Notes under the pieces: generated by a model
Told to the model about the DNA's origin: nothing
Seen by the model: only the letters and a program-made list of their open reading frames with translations
Database searches by the model: none
Program-made: the position numbers and the translations under genes
Assembly: GCA_903953805.1 (NCBI GenBank)
Contig: CAJBLC010000007.1
Span: 1 to 38,420 of the forward strand
Reading direction: 5' to 3'
DNA from: an uncultured Actinomycetes bacterium
GTDB lineage: Bacteria; Actinomycetota; Actinomycetes; Nanopelagicales; Nanopelagicaceae
Length of the DNA: 38,420 nucleotides
Shown here: piece by piece, positions 35,564 to 38,420 of the stretch
Numbering within the stretch: the first letter of the stretch is position 1
How the letters are laid out: each line of letters begins with the position of its first letter

Positions 35564-36082
35564 ATGGAAAATCCAGATCTTATGAGTGAAAAGGGTGAGC
35601 TCCTCGCGGGGAGTGAGCCAGAGTTGCTTGCCCTCGGTCAATCTCTCCGGAGTATCCGTAAGCAGAAGGGGCTCACCCTTCGAGATATCGAGAGTGATTC
35701 ACAGGGCCGCTGGAAAGCTGTGGTTATTGGCTCATATGAACGTGGTGACCGAGCCTTAACACTGAAGAAGGCGGTTGCGCTCGCCAGGTATTACAACGTT
35801 CCACTCGATCAACTTTTAGGCCTGTCTCAAGCCTCATCCAGCCAATCTGGAGCTCTTTCAATCAATCTGGTAGCCCTTCGAAGGAGCAGTACACAGTTAC
35901 CTGCGGCGCTTACCCGCTTCGCTCAGGAGATTTGTCGACGCCGTTCTGATTGGAACGGGGAAATGCTCTCGCTTCGAACAAGTGATCGAGCCTTCTTGGC
36001 GATTATTCTCGACATTAACGAAGAGAGCCTTGATCGCTGGCTGAATGAGAATGAACTACTACTGAGTGTTCCAACTACTTAG
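35564..36082 (+). CDS. bldD: BldD-like transcriptional regulator with cyclic-di-GMP-binding signature
   Basis: BldD is the master repressor of development in Streptomyces; cyclic di-GMP makes it dimerise on DNA. The 172-residue protein has an XRE-type helix-turn-helix at about 24-87, including the very BldD-like SQGRWKAVVIGSYERGDRA. After a short linker comes a C-terminal domain (about 95-168). That domain keeps the ligand signature as Arg127-Ser-Asp129, eight residues, then Arg138-Thr-Ser-Asp141 (RxD-X8-RxxD). It lies between pyrR and nusB, the Streptomyces position (SCO1488-1490). It diverges from the pyr operon and its stop overlaps that of convergent nusB by 4 bp. Confidence 0.93.
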   Translation: MENPDLMSEKGELLAGSEPELLALGQSLRSIRKQKGLTLRDIESDSQGRWKAVVIGSYERGDRALTLKKAVALARYYNVPLDQLLGLSQASSSQSGALSINLVALRRSSTQLPAALTRFAQEICRRRSDWNGEMLSLRTSDRAFLAIILDINEESLDRWLNENELLLSVPTT

Positions 36083-36483
36083 ATGAGAGTGCTTTTGATT
36101 GCGACGATACGCCCGAGGACGCCATTGATATAGCGGGACGAATCCTGAGTAGATAACTCTGCCGCTATTTCAACCGCTTCGTTGATAGCAACCTTCTCAT
36201 CAATATCATGAGCCCAGAGAATTTCATAAATACTGAGGCGAAGAAGATTGCGATCAATCGCTGGCATGCGATCCATATCCCATCCTTCAGAATATGTGAT
36301 GATCAATTCATCCAAGCGATCCCTATGTTCAGAAACGCCTTCCAGAAGACTTCGCACATAAGGTTCTTGAGAGAGCTCTTCTGATGGGCGCGAGCTATAG
36401 AGCTCGAGCGCTAACGCTCCACGCAGGTCAGCTTCGTAGAGGAAATCTAGTGCGCGCTTACGAGCTTTACGTCGAGCACTCAC
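36079..36483 (-). CDS. nusB: transcription antitermination factor NusB
   Basis: NusB works with NusE (S10) at boxA for rRNA antitermination and processing. The 134-residue all-helical protein shows [17 protein letters not shown] at the N-terminus, [14 protein letters not shown] in the middle and [27 protein letters not shown] near the C-terminus, all family hallmarks. The GTG start overlaps the efp stop as GTGA. The gene ends in a 4-bp convergent overlap with bldD, so there is no room for a terminator between them. Confidence 0.96.
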   Translation of the reverse strand: MSARRKARKRALDFLYEADLRGALALELYSSRPSEELSQEPYVRSLLEGVSEHRDRLDELIITYSEGWDMDRMPAIDRNLLRLSIYEILWAHDIDEKVAINEAVEIAAELSTQDSSRYINGVLGRIVAIKSTLI

Positions 36484-37043
36484 GAATTAGCGCGGCCGAG
36501 GTATCCCCCGGTACGAGTATCAACAAGGATCTTCTCATCCTGCTTGATGAAGAGTGGAACTTGGACAGTAATACCAGTTTCGACAGTTGCTGGCTTATTT
36601 CCGCCAGAGGAACGATCACCTTGTAAACCAGGCTCAGTGTAGGTAACGATGAGTTCCACTGATGCTGGAAGTTCGACGTAAAGTGGATTTCCTTCGTGGA
36701 CAGCAACGATCGCTTCGCAATTCTCCAACATGTAATCAACAGCGTCGCCTACAACAGCAGCCGAGATAGTCATCTGATCATAATTTTGGGTATCCATGAA
36801 GACGAAATCTTCGCCATCTTTGTAAAGGTACTGCATATCGCGCTTTTCAAGGATTGCGACCTCAACCTTGATTCCTGCGTTAAATGTCTTTTCAACGACT
36901 TTTCCAGTGAGTACTTGCTTCATCTTGGTGCGTACGAAGGCTGGGCCCTTGCCCGGCTTCACATGCTGGAACTCGATTACCGTCCAGAGCTGACCATCGA
37001 TATCAAGGGTCATACCATTCTTAAGATCATTCGTCGTTGCCAT
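36480..37043 (-). CDS. efp: translation elongation factor P
   Basis: EF-P rescues ribosomes stalled at polyproline. The 187-residue, three-domain protein has the tip loop [12 protein letters not shown] with Lys32 at the position that enters the peptidyl-transferase centre. The C-terminal signature is present as [19 protein letters not shown]. The PGKGPA loop is the actinobacterial type reported to work without modification. It lies 67 bp after aroQ, the longest gap in this cluster, and is followed by nusB with a 4-bp overlap. The ribosome binding site is weak (GGAA about 6 nt upstream). Confidence 0.97.
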   Translation of the reverse strand: MATTNDLKNGMTLDIDGQLWTVIEFQHVKPGKGPAFVRTKMKQVLTGKVVEKTFNAGIKVEVAILEKRDMQYLYKDGEDFVFMDTQNYDQMTISAAVVGDAVDYMLENCEAIVAVHEGNPLYVELPASVELIVTYTEPGLQGDRSSGGNKPATVETGITVQVPLFIKQDEKILVDTRTGGYLGRANS

Positions 37044-37083
37044 CAGAGTTCCATTTCATCAATATGCCCCTAGGGTCTTAAGG

Positions 37084-37111
37084 GCGGATAAGAAGGTTGA
37101 AGAATACCCGC
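37084..37111 (-). other. possible RNA hairpin between aroQ and efp
   Basis: On the minus strand GCGGGTA and TATCCGC can form a 7-bp stem (one G-U pair) around a 14-nt loop, starting right at the aroQ stop. No U-tract follows, so it is not a standard intrinsic terminator. It may simply be an mRNA stabilising or attenuating structure before efp. Confidence 0.3.
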
Positions 37112-37539
37112 TAAATCATCGCCTTGAGCGCAATCAACGCTAACCGGTATGAATCCGGGCCAAATCCCCCGATAGTGCCGTTCACGACACCAGAAATTAC
37201 TGAGGTGTGGCGGAACTCCTCGCGAGCTAAGGGATTGCTCAGATGGACTTCGATCACCGGTGCGGTCAACATATCGACCGCATCTCGAATTGCGTAGGAG
37301 TAATGGGTGAATGCGGCCGGATTGAAGATCACTGGAGATTTCTCATCCGCGGCTGCATGGAGCCAGGTAATAAGTTCAGTCTCTGAATCCGATTGACGAA
37401 TATCAACGTCGAGCCCGAGCTTCTGTGCTTCATTCGAAATGAAAGCGCTCAGCGCAGGAAAATCCATCTGCCCATAAATTGCTGAGTTCCGCAGATCAAG
37501 TCGACCTAGATTCGGTCCATTGAGAACAAGGATCTTCAT
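37111..37539 (-). CDS. aroQ: 3-dehydroquinate dehydratase, type II
   Basis: AroQ dehydrates 3-dehydroquinate in the shikimate pathway. The 142-residue protein shows LVLNGPNLGRLDLRNSAIYG, with the catalytic Arg17 and Tyr22, a VIFNPAAFTHYS active-site segment, and EVHLSNPLAREEFRHTSV with the catalytic His. The first loop (LDLRNSA) deviates from the usual LGxREPx but keeps the key residues. It overlaps the aroB stop by 4 bp and therefore follows AroB, which makes its substrate. Confidence 0.96.
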   Translation of the reverse strand: MKILVLNGPNLGRLDLRNSAIYGQMDFPALSAFISNEAQKLGLDVDIRQSDSETELITWLHAAADEKSPVIFNPAAFTHYSYAIRDAVDMLTAPVIEVHLSNPLAREEFRHTSVISGVVNGTIGGFGPDSYRLALIALKAMI

Positions 37540-38420
37540 GAACGAATTCTCTCATAGACGCTCTGCGCTCGTTCGATGGCCACGCCCTCAAACCAGACAG
37601 GGTGGCCAATATCTTCGAGGCCAATAAATCGAAGTTGGGAGCCACGGGTCTTTTTGTCACCCAACATCAGTTGAAGTAATTCCTCAAATGAGAGTCCGGT
37701 TACCGTTATCGGTAGACCAAACTTTGTAAGGAGTGCCACAACTTTAGAGGTCTGATTTGCATCGAAACCAGCAAGGTCCTCAGATAGTGCGAGGGCATAT
37801 ACGAGACCGATCGCTACCGCTTCGCCATGTCTCAGTTCATAATTCATGGATTTCTCTACGGCATGTCCGAAGGTGTGGCCGAAGTTGAGAATCTCACGAA
37901 GTTTTCCCTCTTTGAAATCCTTACTCACGACATCGGCCTTTACTCGAGCCGACTTCTCAATGAGCTCGGCTGAATACTCACGAACTTCTGAAATTGTGTT
38001 GAGTCCCTCTAATCGATTCAGAATTGATGCATCTGCAATCAGCCCGGACTTAATCACTTCCGCTAAACCAGCCGCATAATCTCGGTCTGAAAGTGAATCA
38101 AGAAAGACGGTATCGATAATCACATGGCTTGGTGAGTAAAAAGCGCCAACCAGATTCTTCCCAGCAGATGTATTGATCCCAGTCTTTCCACCTATAGATG
38201 CATCAACCATCGCAGCAAGTGTCGTTGGAATCGCGAACCAATCAACACCACGCAACCAGGTGGCTGCAACAAAGCCGGCAAGATCCGTAGTTGCTCCCCC
38301 ACCAATACCAATAATTGCATCGGTACGACCGAGTTGCAGACGACCAAGCACATCCCAAACCTGAGAAACGATTGCAATATCCTTTTGAGATTCCCCTTCA
38401 GGTACGTAAAAGACGGTTTC
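37536..38420 (-). CDS. aroB: 3-dehydroquinate synthase, N-terminus cut by window edge
   Basis: AroB converts DAHP to 3-dehydroquinate with NAD+ and a metal. The ORF track begins at an internal ATG at 38351, but the frame stays open to the right edge (ETVFYVPEGESQKD...), so about 294 residues of roughly 350 are visible. The NAD-binding GIGGGATTDLAGFVAATWLRGV, TGINTSAGKNLVGAF and metal-binding NFGHTFGHAVEK and RHGEAVAIG segments are present. Upstream genes (probably aroK and aroC, as in relatives) lie outside the window. Confidence 0.96.
   Translation of the reverse strand, partial: ETVFYVPEGESQKDIAIVSQVWDVLGRLQLGRTDAIIGIGGGATTDLAGFVAATWLRGVDWFAIPTTLAAMVDASIGGKTGINTSAGKNLVGAFYSPSHVIIDTVFLDSLSDRDYAAGLAEVIKSGLIADASILNRLEGLNTISEVREYSAELIEKSARVKADVVSKDFKEGKLREILNFGHTFGHAVEKSMNYELRHGEAVAIGLVYALALSEDLAGFDANQTSKVVALLTKFGLPITVTGLSFEELLQLMLGDKKTRGSQLRFIGLEDIGHPVWFEGVAIERAQSVYERIRS

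Noticed and set aside
1-38420. CRISPR arrays, insertion sequences, prophage or defence systems
   Set aside because: No direct-repeat arrays, transposase motifs, integrases or attachment-site duplications were seen. All genes are assignable to core families.
1-38420. Frequent GATC/GAGATC words throughout
   Set aside because: They track common Asp-Ile-Glu codon runs in coding sequence on both strands; no clustering in intergenic regions or periodic spacing was apparent.

Overview
This window is a gene-dense, moderate-GC bacterial chromosome segment from an actinobacterium. It carries mycothiol ligase (mshC), a BldD-type regulator, an actinobacterial IHF (mIHF) domain, DUF3090 and SCO1664-family genes, a PriA that has lost its helicase motifs, and TrmI. 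The gene order closely follows the block known from Streptomyces and Mycobacterium: aroB-aroQ-efp-nusB-bldD-pyrR-pyrB-pyrC-carA-carB-pyrK-pyrD-pyrF-mIHF-gmk-rpoZ-coaBC-metK-priA-fmt-rsmB-rpe. The base composition and extreme compaction (4-bp overlaps, convergent genes 5-6 bp apart or overlapping, no gene-free stretch over about 100 bp) suggest a streamlined free-living lineage such as the freshwater Nanopelagicales/acI. That placement is inference. I see no phage, insertion sequence, CRISPR array or defence island; nearly everything is core metabolism.

Layout. 1-8143 (minus): MSMEG_4193-type phosphatase, DUF3090, SCO1664 family, mshC, metH, HAD hydrolase and trmI (cut by the left edge). 8193-11351: divergent aldo/keto reductase (+), M20 peptidase (-), tRNA-Leu(GAG) (+), thymidine kinase (+). 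11358-14415 (minus): ABC ATPase, ung, a divergent uppP-like gene, DUF554. 14466-15608 (+): serB. 15615-20268 (minus): def, fmt, rsmB, rpe, hisE, hisG. 20316-35454 (minus): the pyr operon running on into mIHF-gmk, rpoZ, coaBC, metK and priA. 35564-36082 (+): bldD, divergent from pyrR. 36079-38420 (minus): aroB (cut by the right edge), aroQ, efp, nusB.

How the genes fit together. The pyr genes make UMP from bicarbonate, glutamine and aspartate, using a two-subunit class 1B dihydroorotate dehydrogenase. A near-consensus PyrR-binding RNA loop lies just before the pyrR ribosome binding site. Guanylate kinase, RNA polymerase omega, CoA and SAM synthesis follow in the same direction. Methionine synthase and SAM synthetase are both present, and def/fmt/rsmB/efp/nusB serve translation and rRNA processing.

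The most notable observations are: (1) mIHF and guanylate kinase are fused in one uninterrupted frame, with a strong in-frame internal ribosome binding site and GTG exactly at the junction, so the locus may make both a fusion and free Gmk; (2) the BldD homologue keeps the cyclic-di-GMP signature RxD-X8-RxxD; (3) the PyrR leader element; (4) recurrent TAnnnT -10-like hexamers only 6-8 nt before start codons, suggesting widespread leaderless transcription.
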